A stretch of DNA of 64,000 bases from Phycisphaera sp. Its GTDB lineage: Bacteria; Planctomycetota; Phycisphaerae; Phycisphaerales; Phycisphaeraceae. Position 1 is the first letter of the stretch. Each line of letters begins with the position of its first letter. The DNA is taken from contig WGMF01000008.1 of assembly GCA_016125215.1 (NCBI GenBank), forward strand, positions 1 through 64,000, given 5' to 3'. The position numbers were made by a program, and so were the translations under genes. Under the pieces are notes generated by a model. It was not told where the DNA came from. It ran no database searches and was given only the letters and a program-made list of their open reading frames with translations. Of the stretch, positions 40,974 to 49,043 are shown piece by piece.

Positions 40974-42044
40974 ATGCAATACCGCACCATCCCCGACACC
41001 GACCTGTCCGTCTCCGTCCTTGGGTTTGGCAATTTCGTCTTCGGCACCAATTGGTGGGGCGACTTCTCCGACGAGCGCGGCGTGGCGCTGCAGAATTTTG
41101 CATTCGACAAGGGCGTGACGTTTTTCGACTCCGCCGCGGCGTATGGCAACGGACGCGCCGAGTCATTGCTGGCGCAGACCATCGAGTACGCCGGCCGGGA
41201 GAACCTGGTCATCTCCACCAAGTTTGGCTACGACTTCTACTCCGACCCCGGTGACTCGGGCCACCGCGAACGCAAGCAGGATTTCTCTGCCAAGTTCGTC
41301 CGTTACGACCTCGAACAATCTCTGCTCCGCCTCAAGACCGATTACCTCGACCTCTACCAGGCGCACAACCTCAAGCTCCCGCAGTTCCAGGACGAGTTGT
41401 TTGAACTCATGGACAAGTTGCAGAAAGAGGGCAAGGTCCGCTACTGGGGCGTCGCGCTCGGCCCGGCCATCGGGTGGCGGGAGGAGGGTTACGAATCCTT
41501 CCGCGGCCTCGACGCCGACGTGGTCCAGACCGTCTTCAACCTCTACGAACAGGACCCTGGACGCGAGTTCTGCGAACTTGCCCAGCGAAGAGGCCACGGC
41601 GGCGTCATCGCTCGCGTCCCGACCAACTCCGGCATACTCGACGAAGAATTCAAGTCCCCCGACCACACGTTCCCCCCTCAAGACCACCGAAAATTCCGCG
41701 ACAAAAACTGGCTGATCTACGGCTTGAAAAAGAACGAGGTCATCCGACCAATGGCGCAGGCGGTGAACCTTTCCATCCGACAGTTTGCGTTCCGCTGGCT
41801 GCTGTCGTTCCCGACGCTCGTGAGCATCGAGCCGAATATCTTGACCGAGGATGACATCACCGAGTTCTGCGCCGCCGCCGATGCGCCCGATCTTGACGAG
41901 AACACGCTCGAAGCGCTCGACACGCTCTACGCCAATGATTTTTACATGGGCCAGCACGCCCACCCCTGCGACTGGAAGAGCAGCGTCACGCCGACCGGCA
42001 CGATCCGCAGCGAATACCACCCGATCCAGTCCCTCGAAAAATAA
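40974..42044 (+). CDS. Aldo/keto reductase
   Basis: 356 residues with the family tetrad visible: Asp in GVTFFDSAAAYGNGRAE, the Tyr in the same stretch, Lys in VISTKFGYDFY and His in YQAHNLKL. The start YRTIPDTDLSVSVLGFGNF is typical. It reduces an aldehyde or ketone with NADPH, probably in the cytoplasm. The TAATG junction overlaps the next glycosyltransferase start by one base, so the two are co-translated. The substrate is unknown. Confidence 0.92.
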   Translation: MQYRTIPDTDLSVSVLGFGNFVFGTNWWGDFSDERGVALQNFAFDKGVTFFDSAAAYGNGRAESLLAQTIEYAGRENLVISTKFGYDFYSDPGDSGHRERKQDFSAKFVRYDLEQSLLRLKTDYLDLYQAHNLKLPQFQDELFELMDKLQKEGKVRYWGVALGPAIGWREEGYESFRGLDADVVQTVFNLYEQDPGREFCELAQRRGHGGVIARVPTNSGILDEEFKSPDHTFPPQDHRKFRDKNWLIYGLKKNEVIRPMAQAVNLSIRQFAFRWLLSFPTLVSIEPNILTEDDITEFCAAADAPDLDENTLEALDTLYANDFYMGQHAHPCDWKSSVTPTGTIRSEYHPIQSLEK

Positions 42045-43357
42045 TGACGCCGCGGAGCTTCCTGCTATTGCCCGTCGGCTCGTCAGGCGATGTCCACCCC
42101 TTCGTCGGGCTTGGGCTTGAGCTTCAGGCGCGCGGCCACCACGTCACGCTGGCCACCAGCAGCCACTTTGCCGACCTCGTCCGGCGAGTCGGCATCGACT
42201 TTGTCGAACTGGGCACGAGCGAGGATTTCGTCGAGACGCTGCGCGACAAGTCGCTCTGGGAGGGCGGGTCCAAGGCGCTCAAACGTGTCATGCAACTGAC
42301 CGAGCGCGGCATCCGCCCGCAGTTCGACCTGATCGCCCAGCGCGTGAAACAGAACCCCGATTTCGTAATGGTCGGCGGCGTGCTGGCCTTTGGCATGCGC
42401 ATCGCGCAGGAGAAGTTCAACCTTCCGGGGGCGACGGTGCAACTCTCGCCCGCATCGATCCAGAGCGCGATCGACCCGCCCGCGATCCCGGGGCTGCCCA
42501 TGCGAAAGGGCTGGCCGCTCTGGATCAAGATGGGCCTGTGGCGCATCGTGGACATGGCCATCGACCGCGTGGCCGGCCCGGGGATCAACAAGGTCCGACG
42601 CGGGCTGGGCATGCGGCGCGTCAAGCGTGTTTTTGGCCGGTGGTGGAACTCGCCCGACATGGTCATTGCCATGTGGCCAGAGTGGTACGCACCCGACCCC
42701 GGCGACTGGCCCCCCAACACCCACCCCGTCGGCTTTGGCCTCTACGACGAACGCGGCGCGACGGGCATGTCTAATCAACTGTCGGATTACCTCGGGAAGG
42801 GTTCGCCCCCCATCGCCTTCACGCCCGGGTCGGCCAACCTCTTCGGCACGGCTTTCTTCGAGGCCTCCGCCGCCGCGTGTGTTGCCCTCAACCGCCGGGG
42901 CATCTTCCTCACACGACACCCCGAGCAATTGCCCGAAAATCTCCCGTCGTGCGTCGCCCACTTCGATTACGCCCCGTTCACCGAACTGCTGCCACGCTGC
43001 GCCGCCCTCGTCCACCACGGGGGCATCGGCACGACCTCGCAGGCCCTGGCCGCCGGCGTCCCGCAGATCGTTATGCCCTTGGCGCACGACCAGTTCGACA
43101 ACGCCGCCCGCGTCAAAAACCTCGGCGTCGCGCGGGTCGTGCCCGGCAAACACTACACCGCACAAACCGCAACCCAGGCCCTGCGTGACCTGCTCGGGTC
43201 CCCCACGGTCCGGGCACGCTGCTCGGCGGTCTCGGCCCTCTTCGACACGCGCGACGCCTTTGCCCGGTCGGCTGACCTGCTCGAAAAACTCGCTGACGAC
43301 AACCCCAAAGAAACCGCCCCGCCTCACCGGTATGATGAGAAAACCCATGCTGCCTGA
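42044..43357 (+). CDS. UGT-like glycosyltransferase (GT1, sterol/rhamnosyl-transferase type)
   Basis: 437 residues. The N-terminus FLLLPVGSSGDVHPFVGLGLELQARGHHVTL is the G-S-x-G-D-V-x-P motif of GT28/GT1 lipid or sterol glucosyltransferases. The C-terminal donor site is RCAALVHHGGIGTTSQALAAGVPQIVMPLAHDQFDNA, nearly canonical. It glycosylates a small hydrophobic acceptor, perhaps a lipid. It is co-translated with the aldo/keto reductase (1-base overlap), and its 3' end overlaps the Nudix gene start, making a four-gene run to the rhomboid. Confidence 0.9.
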   Translation: MTPRSFLLLPVGSSGDVHPFVGLGLELQARGHHVTLATSSHFADLVRRVGIDFVELGTSEDFVETLRDKSLWEGGSKALKRVMQLTERGIRPQFDLIAQRVKQNPDFVMVGGVLAFGMRIAQEKFNLPGATVQLSPASIQSAIDPPAIPGLPMRKGWPLWIKMGLWRIVDMAIDRVAGPGINKVRRGLGMRRVKRVFGRWWNSPDMVIAMWPEWYAPDPGDWPPNTHPVGFGLYDERGATGMSNQLSDYLGKGSPPIAFTPGSANLFGTAFFEASAAACVALNRRGIFLTRHPEQLPENLPSCVAHFDYAPFTELLPRCAALVHHGGIGTTSQALAAGVPQIVMPLAHDQFDNAARVKNLGVARVVPGKHYTAQTATQALRDLLGSPTVRARCSAVSALFDTRDAFARSADLLEKLADDNPKETAPPHRYDEKTHAA

Positions 43358-43895
43358 CTCACTGCAACATCACCCGGTGGCTTACGAGGGCGTGCGCTTC
43401 AAGGTCCGCCGCGTGGAACTCGACCGACGCGACGGCGGCAAGCAGCGGCGCGAGGTCGTCGAACCCGCCGACGCCGTGCTCGTCGTCCCCGTGCTCGACG
43501 ACGGACGGGTCGTCATGATCCGAAACGAACGCTTCGCCGTGGGTAAGACACTCTGGGAACTGCCGGCCGGCACACTCGAACCGAGCGAAAACCCCGACGA
43601 CTGCGCCCCACGCGAATGCGAAGAAGAAACCGGCTACGCCCCCCGGAAGTGTGAGAAGCTCGTCACTTTTTTCACCTGCCCGGGCTTCTGCACCGAACTC
43701 ATGCACGTCTATCTGGCCACCGGACTCAAGCACGTCGGCCAAAGCCTCGATGAAACCGAGAAGATCGAGGTGTTCCCCATGACACTGGACAAGGCCATGA
43801 CGCTCGTGAAGAACGGCGAGGTGCAGGACGCCAAGACCCTCGCGGGCTTGTTGTTCTACGCCGCCTTTGTCCGCGACGGGAAGGGGCGTGCGTGA
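43347..43895 (+). CDS. Nudix hydrolase (ADP-ribose pyrophosphatase-like)
   Basis: About 182 residues. The Nudix box is present, GTLEPSENPDDC then APRECEEETGY (G-x5-E-x7-R-E-x2-E-E-x-G). N-terminal ADAVLVVPVLDDGRVVMIRNERFA and the late FTCPGFCTELMHVYLA resemble ADP-sugar pyrophosphatases. Several in-frame starts exist (43332, 43335, 43347); the last gives 11-bp overlap with the upstream gene. It hydrolyses a nucleoside diphosphate-linked compound. The stop overlaps the rhomboid start (TGATG). Confidence 0.9.
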   Translation: MLPDSLQHHPVAYEGVRFKVRRVELDRRDGGKQRREVVEPADAVLVVPVLDDGRVVMIRNERFAVGKTLWELPAGTLEPSENPDDCAPRECEEETGYAPRKCEKLVTFFTCPGFCTELMHVYLATGLKHVGQSLDETEKIEVFPMTLDKAMTLVKNGEVQDAKTLAGLLFYAAFVRDGKGRA

Positions 43896-44773
43896 TGGGT
43901 TTTCAGGACCGCACCTACTACCGTGACGAGCCGCAGCCCGCCGGGCCGATCGGCTCGATGCGCGGCATGTCCGTCGTCACCTGGCTCATCGTCATCAACG
44001 CTGTCGTCTTCGTGCTCGACTCGATCTTCACCGGCAGCGCACGTGCCTCGGCGATCTCCTTCACACGCTGGGGCAATTACAACATCTACGACGCGATCTA
44101 TGGCTTGCAGTTTTGGCGGTTCCTGACTTACCAGTTCCTCCACGCCAACTTCATGCACATCCTCTTCAACATGATCGGCCTGTTCTTCTTCGGCAGGATC
44201 ATCGAGCAGTGGTGGGGGCCGCGACGGTTTTTGGCGTTCTACCTGTTATGCGGCGTCAGCGGTGCGGTAGTCTTCACCGCTCTTTCATTGATCCCCAGCC
44301 TCCTCCCGACCGGGCCGGGCACATACCTCATCGGCGCGTCGGGATCGGTCTTTGGCATCCTCGTCGCTTGTGCGGTGCTCTTCCCCAACCAGCGCGTCAT
44401 GCTCATGTTCCCGCCGATCCCCATGTCAATGCGGACGATGGCGCTGATCTTCCTGGGCATCGCGGCGCTGCAACTCATCGCCGGCTCACACAACGCCGGC
44501 GGCGAGGCGGCGCACCTCGGCGGGGCGCTGCTGGGTTTCATCCTCACGAAGAACCCGTCGTGGATGGCCTTTGCCGACGGCGGACAACTTGCGTCGATCA
44601 AGAAGAGCCAGTGGGAACGCAGACAACGCAAGGCCCGCGAAGCCGAGCAAAGCGAACAAGCCGAGGTCGACCGCATCCTCGCCAAAGTTAAAGAGCACGG
44701 CCTGCACAGTCTGACGAACAAAGAAAAGAAGACGCTCCAGAACGCCACCGACCGCCAGCGCCGCGCGGGGTGA
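43895..44773 (+). CDS. Rhomboid-family intramembrane protein
   Basis: 292 residues. The catalytic serine loop is YLIGASGSVFGILVACAVLF (G-A-S-G), the partner His is in GGEAAHLGGALLGF, and the H-A-N-F-x-H-I-L-x-N motif of the first helices is present (FLHANFMHILFNMIGLFF). It is a membrane serine protease that cuts single-pass proteins. Residues after 225 form a charged, Lys/Glu-rich cytoplasmic tail (ERRQRKAREAEQSEQAEVDR). ATG 43895 follows GGAAGGGG by 8 bases and is coupled to the Nudix stop. Confidence 0.92.
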   Translation: MGFQDRTYYRDEPQPAGPIGSMRGMSVVTWLIVINAVVFVLDSIFTGSARASAISFTRWGNYNIYDAIYGLQFWRFLTYQFLHANFMHILFNMIGLFFFGRIIEQWWGPRRFLAFYLLCGVSGAVVFTALSLIPSLLPTGPGTYLIGASGSVFGILVACAVLFPNQRVMLMFPPIPMSMRTMALIFLGIAALQLIAGSHNAGGEAAHLGGALLGFILTKNPSWMAFADGGQLASIKKSQWERRQRKAREAEQSEQAEVDRILAKVKEHGLHSLTNKEKKTLQNATDRQRRAG

Positions 44774-44875
44774 GAGGGGGACAGACCCTGTCCATTCCTG
44801 AGGGGCTGTGCTCCCATGTTTGCGGTCCGCTGTATTTTTGACGATTGCCCACACCACTGACAGAAGGGATTTTCG

Positions 44876-46036
44876 ATGTTTTCACGGGTTTACACGCGGG
44901 GTTTGTGCCTGGCATTTATCGTGGGACTGGGTTTGCCGTTCTCGGCCTTTGCGGGCGGTCCGGTCGTGATGAAAGAGTACCCGGTCACCGACCCGGGCAT
45001 GAACAACACCGTGGCGTACACGCTGCTGGTGCCTAAGGGCTGGACGGTCAAGGGCGGGCTCAAGCGTCCGGTGGCACAGCTTTACATGATGCCGGTGCTC
45101 AACGACGTGGCCATCAGCGCGCCCGACGGCCGACAGGTCCACCTTTTCCCGTCGATGTCGTTTGAGTTCAACCGACAGGCGCCCGGCCAGTCGCTCCAGC
45201 CCACGCTCGGGGGCAACCTCTACCTCGACATGCCCCAGTCACCGGGACGGTGGCTGATGGAGATGGCTCAACGTAGCCCCGACCCGACGGTGGCCGACCT
45301 CGCGCTCGTCTCCGAGGAAGACGTGCCCGAATTGACGCAGGCTTTGCGACAACAGAACGCCGCGATGTTTCAGAGCGTACAGATGCTCAACCAGAACGGC
45401 GCGGCGCTGGGCATGGCTTACAAGTACGACACGCAGGCGACCCTCGTCAAGCTCCAGTACACGCAGAACAACCTGCCACTCGAAGAGTCCGTGCTCATCA
45501 CGTGGAATTGTTTTATCACCGGCATGCAGGGGCAAGCCGTCAGCGGCAACTGGGGCATCCCGCTGATGATCTCGCTGCGCGGGCCGATCGGCACGGACTA
45601 CATGCACGACCCGGTGCTCAACGCCATCACGCAGGCGGTCCGCATCAACCCGGCGTGGCAGCAGGAGATGACGAAATACTGGCAGGAGATCGCACGCATC
45701 CAGCAACGCGGCGCCCAGCAACGCCAGAACGACTGGGCCCGGCACAATCAGAAGATGAACCAGATCAACAACGACATCAGCGACATCATCACCAAGGGCT
45801 ACGCCCAGCGCCAGGCCATGCAGGACGCCGGCCACGAACGCGCCACCGACGCCATCCTCGACCAGACCCCCTACACGACGCCGGACGGCCAGACCGTCAA
45901 GCTCCCAAGTTTCTACGACCATGTCTACACGGACGGCAACGGAACTTACCTGCTCAACAACGACGCCAATTATCAACCCAACACCGACCCGACGGTCAAC
46001 AGCGTCGACTGGCAACGCATCGAGCCCAGGGAGTGA
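44876..46036 (+). CDS. Secreted uncharacterised protein
   Basis: 386 residues, not recognised. The signal peptide is about 1-24 (LAFIVGLGLPFSAFAGG). A central beta-rich part (YTLLVPKGWTVKGGLKRPV and QVHLFPSMSFEFNRQ) is followed at about 245-300 by a Gln/Asn-rich coiled-coil segment (QQRQNDWARHNQKMNQINND, then ISDI). The C-terminus has YTTPDGQTVKLPSFYDHVYT and ends in acidic residues. AAGGGA precedes the ATG by about 7 bases. It may be a periplasmic binding or structural protein. It stands alone. Confidence 0.75.
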   Translation: MFSRVYTRGLCLAFIVGLGLPFSAFAGGPVVMKEYPVTDPGMNNTVAYTLLVPKGWTVKGGLKRPVAQLYMMPVLNDVAISAPDGRQVHLFPSMSFEFNRQAPGQSLQPTLGGNLYLDMPQSPGRWLMEMAQRSPDPTVADLALVSEEDVPELTQALRQQNAAMFQSVQMLNQNGAALGMAYKYDTQATLVKLQYTQNNLPLEESVLITWNCFITGMQGQAVSGNWGIPLMISLRGPIGTDYMHDPVLNAITQAVRINPAWQQEMTKYWQEIARIQQRGAQQRQNDWARHNQKMNQINNDISDIITKGYAQRQAMQDAGHERATDAILDQTPYTTPDGQTVKLPSFYDHVYTDGNGTYLLNNDANYQPNTDPTVNSVDWQRIEPRE

Positions 46037-46103
46037 GCGTGCAGGTGGCAATAACTAACACGATGTAAGTGCGCTTCTTGCTGTGCCCCCTCAACGCAGC
46101 CGG

Positions 46104-46511
46104 TCAGCCGGCTAAGCACCACGCGTAGATGCCCTCTTCCCAGTGCATGTCGCGTTCTTGCGCGATTGGTTCGGGGACGAAGCCGGGTGGGCCGACCTTC
46201 AGGCCCCAGCGTTTCTTGCCCTGGGTCCAGGTCAGGCGGACATAAGGCGTCGAACCGCTGGTCTCCACCCGCCCTTGCCTGGGCATCTTGGAAGAGGTCC
46301 ACCCCACGAAACCGGGGAGCTGCTCGATGACCGTCGGTTGACCGCGGGCGGCCCGGATCTCCTCGCGGGCCCAGCGGTAGAGGTCTCTGGGGTTGGTCTG
46401 CATGCCCATGTCCTGCAGAAATGCCCGCATGTTCTCCGGGGAGCCAAGCTCCACAACGGGGGTCTTGAACATGGTTTTGACCAGCGAGATGGTTTTAGAG
46501 AAGTACCGCAT
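46104..46511 (-). CDS. Uncharacterised 135-residue protein
   Basis: Not recognised. It is Trp- and Pro-containing, predicted soluble, with LYRWAREEIRAARGQPTVIE and VRLTWTQGKKRWGLKVGPPG. There is no signal peptide or catalytic motif. Codon use resembles the neighbours. It lies 66 bp downstream of the secreted-protein gene stop and converges with it; gatB lies on the same strand upstream. The start ATG 46511 lacks a clear Shine-Dalgarno. Confidence 0.55.
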   Translation of the reverse strand: MRYFSKTISLVKTMFKTPVVELGSPENMRAFLQDMGMQTNPRDLYRWAREEIRAARGQPTVIEQLPGFVGWTSSKMPRQGRVETSGSTPYVRLTWTQGKKRWGLKVGPPGFVPEPIAQERDMHWEEGIYAWCLAG

Positions 46512-46580
46512 GGCGTTGAAAGGTAAAGCCGGGTTGAGGCCCGTCGTGTCGAGAAGCCGGAGGGATAAAATTCAATAGGA

Positions 46581-48125
46581 TCAGCCGGCCGCGGTTTTCT
46601 TCTTGACCAATTCCGTCACGATCTTCGCGTTGGCCTGGCCTTTTGAGAGTTTCATGATCTGGCCGATCAGGGCGCCGATCGCTTTGTCTTTGCCCTGCTT
46701 CAGGTCGTCGATGGCGCGGGCGTTTTTCGGGTCGGCCAAAACCCGATCGACGAACGCCTCCAACGCGCCGGTGTCGCTGACCTGCAGGAGGTTGTGCTTA
46801 TTCGCCAACGCTTCCGGGGAAACCTCCGGGTTGTCACAACACAAACCGAACAACTGTTCCGCGGCGCTCGATCCGACCTTGTCCGACGCAAGCAGGTCGA
46901 GGATGCCCTTGACCTGCGTCGGGGTGATGCCCAATTCGTGCAGGGGCACGCCTTGATCGTTGGCACGCTTGGAGCCGGTGTTGAGCAGGAAGGCGGCGGC
47001 TTTCCTGGCGTCGGCCCCTTGTGCGAGCACCGCCTCGTAAAACCGCGTCAAGCCCGGCTCATCTAACAGAGTGTCACACGCCTTGGCGTCCAGGCCAAAT
47101 TCCCCCAGGTACCGCCTGCGCTTGACTGCCGGGAGCTCGGGCATATCCGCCTGCATTTCACTGAGCCAAGCCTCGCTCACGTTCAGCGGCACGAGGTCCG
47201 GGTCGGGGAAGTATCGGTATTCGTCGGCGTCTTCCTTGTGGCGCTGGTGGGTGGTGACGCCCTTGGCGTCGTCCCAGCCGCGCGTGCTCTTGGCACGCTG
47301 GCCCATCACGCGCCCGGTCTGGAGCCACTCCTCGACCTGCCTTGTGAACTCGTGCTTCACCGAGCCATAGACCGCCTTGAACGAGTTGAGGTTCTTCACC
47401 TCGACGATGGGCGTCTTGTAAGTCTGGCCGTCGCGGTGGATCACGACGTTGATGTTCGGCTCGAACCGCATCTGCCCGCGCTGCAATATGCCCTCGGTCA
47501 CGCCGAGGTGTCGGCAGATGTCACGCAGCGTTTTGCAGAACGCCACCACTTCCTCCGGCGATCCCATGTCCGGGTGCGTCACGATCTCCAAGAGCGGCGT
47601 CCCCGCACGGTTGAGGTCGATGATGGAATAGTCGATGGCGTAGCCCCCCGGCGCTTCGTGCAGCAGCTTGCCCGCGTCTTCCTCGAGGTGAGCACGCATG
47701 ATGCGCACACGCTTGGTCGGGCCGGTCGGGTCGTCGGTGATCGGCACCTCGAGCGTCCCCTCGCCGCAGATCGGCTCGTCGTATTGGCTGATCTGGTAAT
47801 TCTTCGGCAGGTCGGGGTAGTAGTAACTCTTGCGGTCCCACTTGGTGTGCCGCGCGATCTCGCAGCCCAGCGCCAGCCCGACGCGGATCGACATCTCCAC
47901 CGCCTCACGGTTGATGACCGGCAAGACACCCGGAAGCCCGAGCACGACGGGATCGCACAGCGTGTTGGGCTCAGCGTCGAAGTAGCCGCGGTTGGCGACG
48001 TTGGGCGTCGAGGTGAAGTTCTTGGTCTTCGTGGCCAGCTCGACGTGGACCTCGAGCCCGACCATCAGCCGGGCGGTCGTGCCGTTGGGCAGGTCGATAT
48101 CGAGTGCGGGAGAGGCGGATGTCAT
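46581..48125 (-). CDS. gatB: Aspartyl/glutamyl-tRNA(Asn/Gln) amidotransferase subunit B
   Basis: 514 residues. GLEVHVELATKTKNFTS, DRKSYYYPDLPKNYQISQYD, HLEEDAGKLLHE, DLNRAGTPLLEIVTHPDM and EYRYFPDPDLVPL are all GatB signatures, and the C-terminal YqeY-like domain ends IVTELVKKKTAAG. With GatA and GatC it converts mischarged Glu-tRNA(Gln) and/or Asp-tRNA(Asn). TACAAT (minus, 48138-48133) ends 7 bases before the ATG. gatA and gatC are not nearby. Confidence 0.97.
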   Translation of the reverse strand: MTSASPALDIDLPNGTTARLMVGLEVHVELATKTKNFTSTPNVANRGYFDAEPNTLCDPVVLGLPGVLPVINREAVEMSIRVGLALGCEIARHTKWDRKSYYYPDLPKNYQISQYDEPICGEGTLEVPITDDPTGPTKRVRIMRAHLEEDAGKLLHEAPGGYAIDYSIIDLNRAGTPLLEIVTHPDMGSPEEVVAFCKTLRDICRHLGVTEGILQRGQMRFEPNINVVIHRDGQTYKTPIVEVKNLNSFKAVYGSVKHEFTRQVEEWLQTGRVMGQRAKSTRGWDDAKGVTTHQRHKEDADEYRYFPDPDLVPLNVSEAWLSEMQADMPELPAVKRRRYLGEFGLDAKACDTLLDEPGLTRFYEAVLAQGADARKAAAFLLNTGSKRANDQGVPLHELGITPTQVKGILDLLASDKVGSSAAEQLFGLCCDNPEVSPEALANKHNLLQVSDTGALEAFVDRVLADPKNARAIDDLKQGKDKAIGALIGQIMKLSKGQANAKIVTELVKKKTAAG

Positions 48126-48132
48126 GGCAGCG

Positions 48133-48138
48133 ATTGTA
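48133..48138 (-). promoter_or_regulatory. -10 box TACAAT, 7 bases before the gatB start
   Basis: On the minus strand TACAAT is followed by CGCTGCC and ATG 48125. No Shine-Dalgarno is present, so a leaderless transcript is likely. The upstream DNA is a 7-bp tandem repeat (48151-48185), with no recognisable -35. Confidence 0.55.
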
Positions 48139-48150
48139 GCGAAGTGGGGA

Positions 48151-48185
48151 GGGGTGAGGGGTGACTGGTGACTGGTGAGTGGTGC
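48151..48185. repeat. 7-bp tandem repeat, CTGGTGA type
   Basis: Five heptamers: GGGGTGA, GGGGTGA, CTGGTGA, CTGGTGA, GTGGTGC. On the other strand this is the CACCAGT word also seen at 52344-52392 and 61896-61930. Confidence 0.75.
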
Positions 48186-48214
48186 GGGGAGGCGGTATCC
48201 CCCCGGTTTCCAAG

Positions 48215-48282
48215 ATCATCAATCATCAATCATCAACGGGTCGGCTCGAGCATCAGACATCACACTTAAAACATCAAACATC
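48215..48282. repeat. 7-bp tandem repeats, ATCATCA and ATCANAC types
   Basis: Three exact ATCATCA units (48215-48235), then after a 16-bp gap ATCAGAC, ATCACAC, TTAAAAC, ATCAAAC, ATC. The 7-bp period holds over both blocks. They fill much of the gap between gatB and the riboswitch. Confidence 0.7.
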
Positions 48283-48308
48283 CACTTGGCTCCCCCCATC
48301 CTGCCCGC

Positions 48309-48314
48309 TACACT
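48309..48314 (+). promoter_or_regulatory. -10 box TACACT of the riboswitch-led transcript
   Basis: TACACT lies about 11-16 bases before the first riboswitch helix, a suitable position for a transcription start near 48321. No clear -35. Confidence 0.4.
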
Positions 48315-48324
48315 TAATCGAGTT

Positions 48325-48405
48325 CGCTGGGGGTGGTCGGCCTGTTCCGCGGTCGGCCTGAGATGATACCCCGGAACCTGAACCGGTTAATGCCGGCGTA
48401 GGAAA
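48325..48405 (+). promoter_or_regulatory. TPP riboswitch (THI element)
   Basis: The conserved parts appear in order: a G-rich first strand (GCTGGGGGT), CTGAGAT followed by ACCCC, GGAACCTGAACCGGTTAATG and CCGGCGTAGGAA. These match the TPP-binding core (CUGAGA...ACC...GAACCUGA...UAAUGCC.GCGUAGGAA). It binds thiamine pyrophosphate and would repress the genes below. Its last bases overlap the AGGAA ribosome site of the DinB-like gene, suggesting translational control, with thiC next in line. Confidence 0.92.
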
Positions 48406-48411
48406 GCGACC

Positions 48412-48909
48412 ATGGCACTAAGCGATCCCCTGGACATCCTCCTTGCGCACGACCGTTGGGCCACACGTCAGGTGCTCGACGCCTGCCGACCGCTGACGCA
48501 CTCACAGTTCCATCACAGGTTCGAGATGGGCGTCGGCTCGCTGCACGACACGCTTGCGCACATGAACGGCGCCATGCAGGGCTGGACCGACCGCATGATC
48601 GGGCGCGAGTTCCGCAGGTTGGCGTTCCCGCCGTTCGAGGAAAAAAACGTGGACCAGTTGCTCACTACACACGCACAGGCCGCGGACGAGTTTGTTTCCG
48701 AGGCCCGTCGCCTGCCGCTCGACCAGACCGTCGAACGCGCACGCGACGGCAAGGTCTACCGCTTCACACGCGGCGCAGTGCTCATGCAGGTCCTGACTCA
48801 CGGCGTCCACCACCGGGCCCAGTGCCTGAACATGCTCCGACAACTCGGCATCGAAAAACTCCCGCCCGTCAGCGTCATCGAATGGGTCTGGCACCTCGAC
48901 CCACCCTAG
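48412..48909 (+). CDS. DinB/YfiT-like putative metalloenzyme under TPP riboswitch
   Basis: 165 residues. Three His residues at the usual DinB metal-site positions: LLAHDRWATRQVLDAC, LHDTLAHMNGAMQGW and VLTHGVHHRAQCLNML. The helical four-bundle family includes thiol-dependent transferases. It lies right behind a TPP riboswitch and 134 bp before thiC, with the AGGAA site partly inside the riboswitch, so a thiamine-linked role is likely, though not described for this family as far as I know. No catalytic partner is seen. Confidence 0.85.
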   Translation: MALSDPLDILLAHDRWATRQVLDACRPLTHSQFHHRFEMGVGSLHDTLAHMNGAMQGWTDRMIGREFRRLAFPPFEEKNVDQLLTTHAQAADEFVSEARRLPLDQTVERARDGKVYRFTRGAVLMQVLTHGVHHRAQCLNMLRQLGIEKLPPVSVIEWVWHLDPP

Positions 48910-48932
48910 TCACAACCTGTTAGTATCCCCCT

Positions 48933-48995
48933 CCCCGGACCCCGGACCCCGGACCCCGGACCCCGGACCCCGAACCCCGAACCCCGGACCCCGAA
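48933..48995. repeat. 7-bp tandem repeat, nine CCCCGGA/CCCCGAA units
   Basis: Nine consecutive heptamers, CCCCGGA (six) or CCCCGAA (three), between the DinB-like gene and thiC. This is the cleanest array in the window. No gap or spacer between units, so it is not a CRISPR. Confidence 0.9.
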
Positions 48996-49043
48996 CCCTG
49001 TCCCCACATCGCATCCACCGCACCGCAGACCAAAGAGCCGACC

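Noticed and set aside
42083-43348. 421-codon minus-strand frame opposite the UGT-like gene
   Set aside because: Antisense shadow of a gene with clear glycosyltransferase motifs.
48933-48995. CCCCGGA array as a CRISPR or minisatellite gene
   Set aside because: Pure 7-bp tandem units with no spacers and no open frame of interest.
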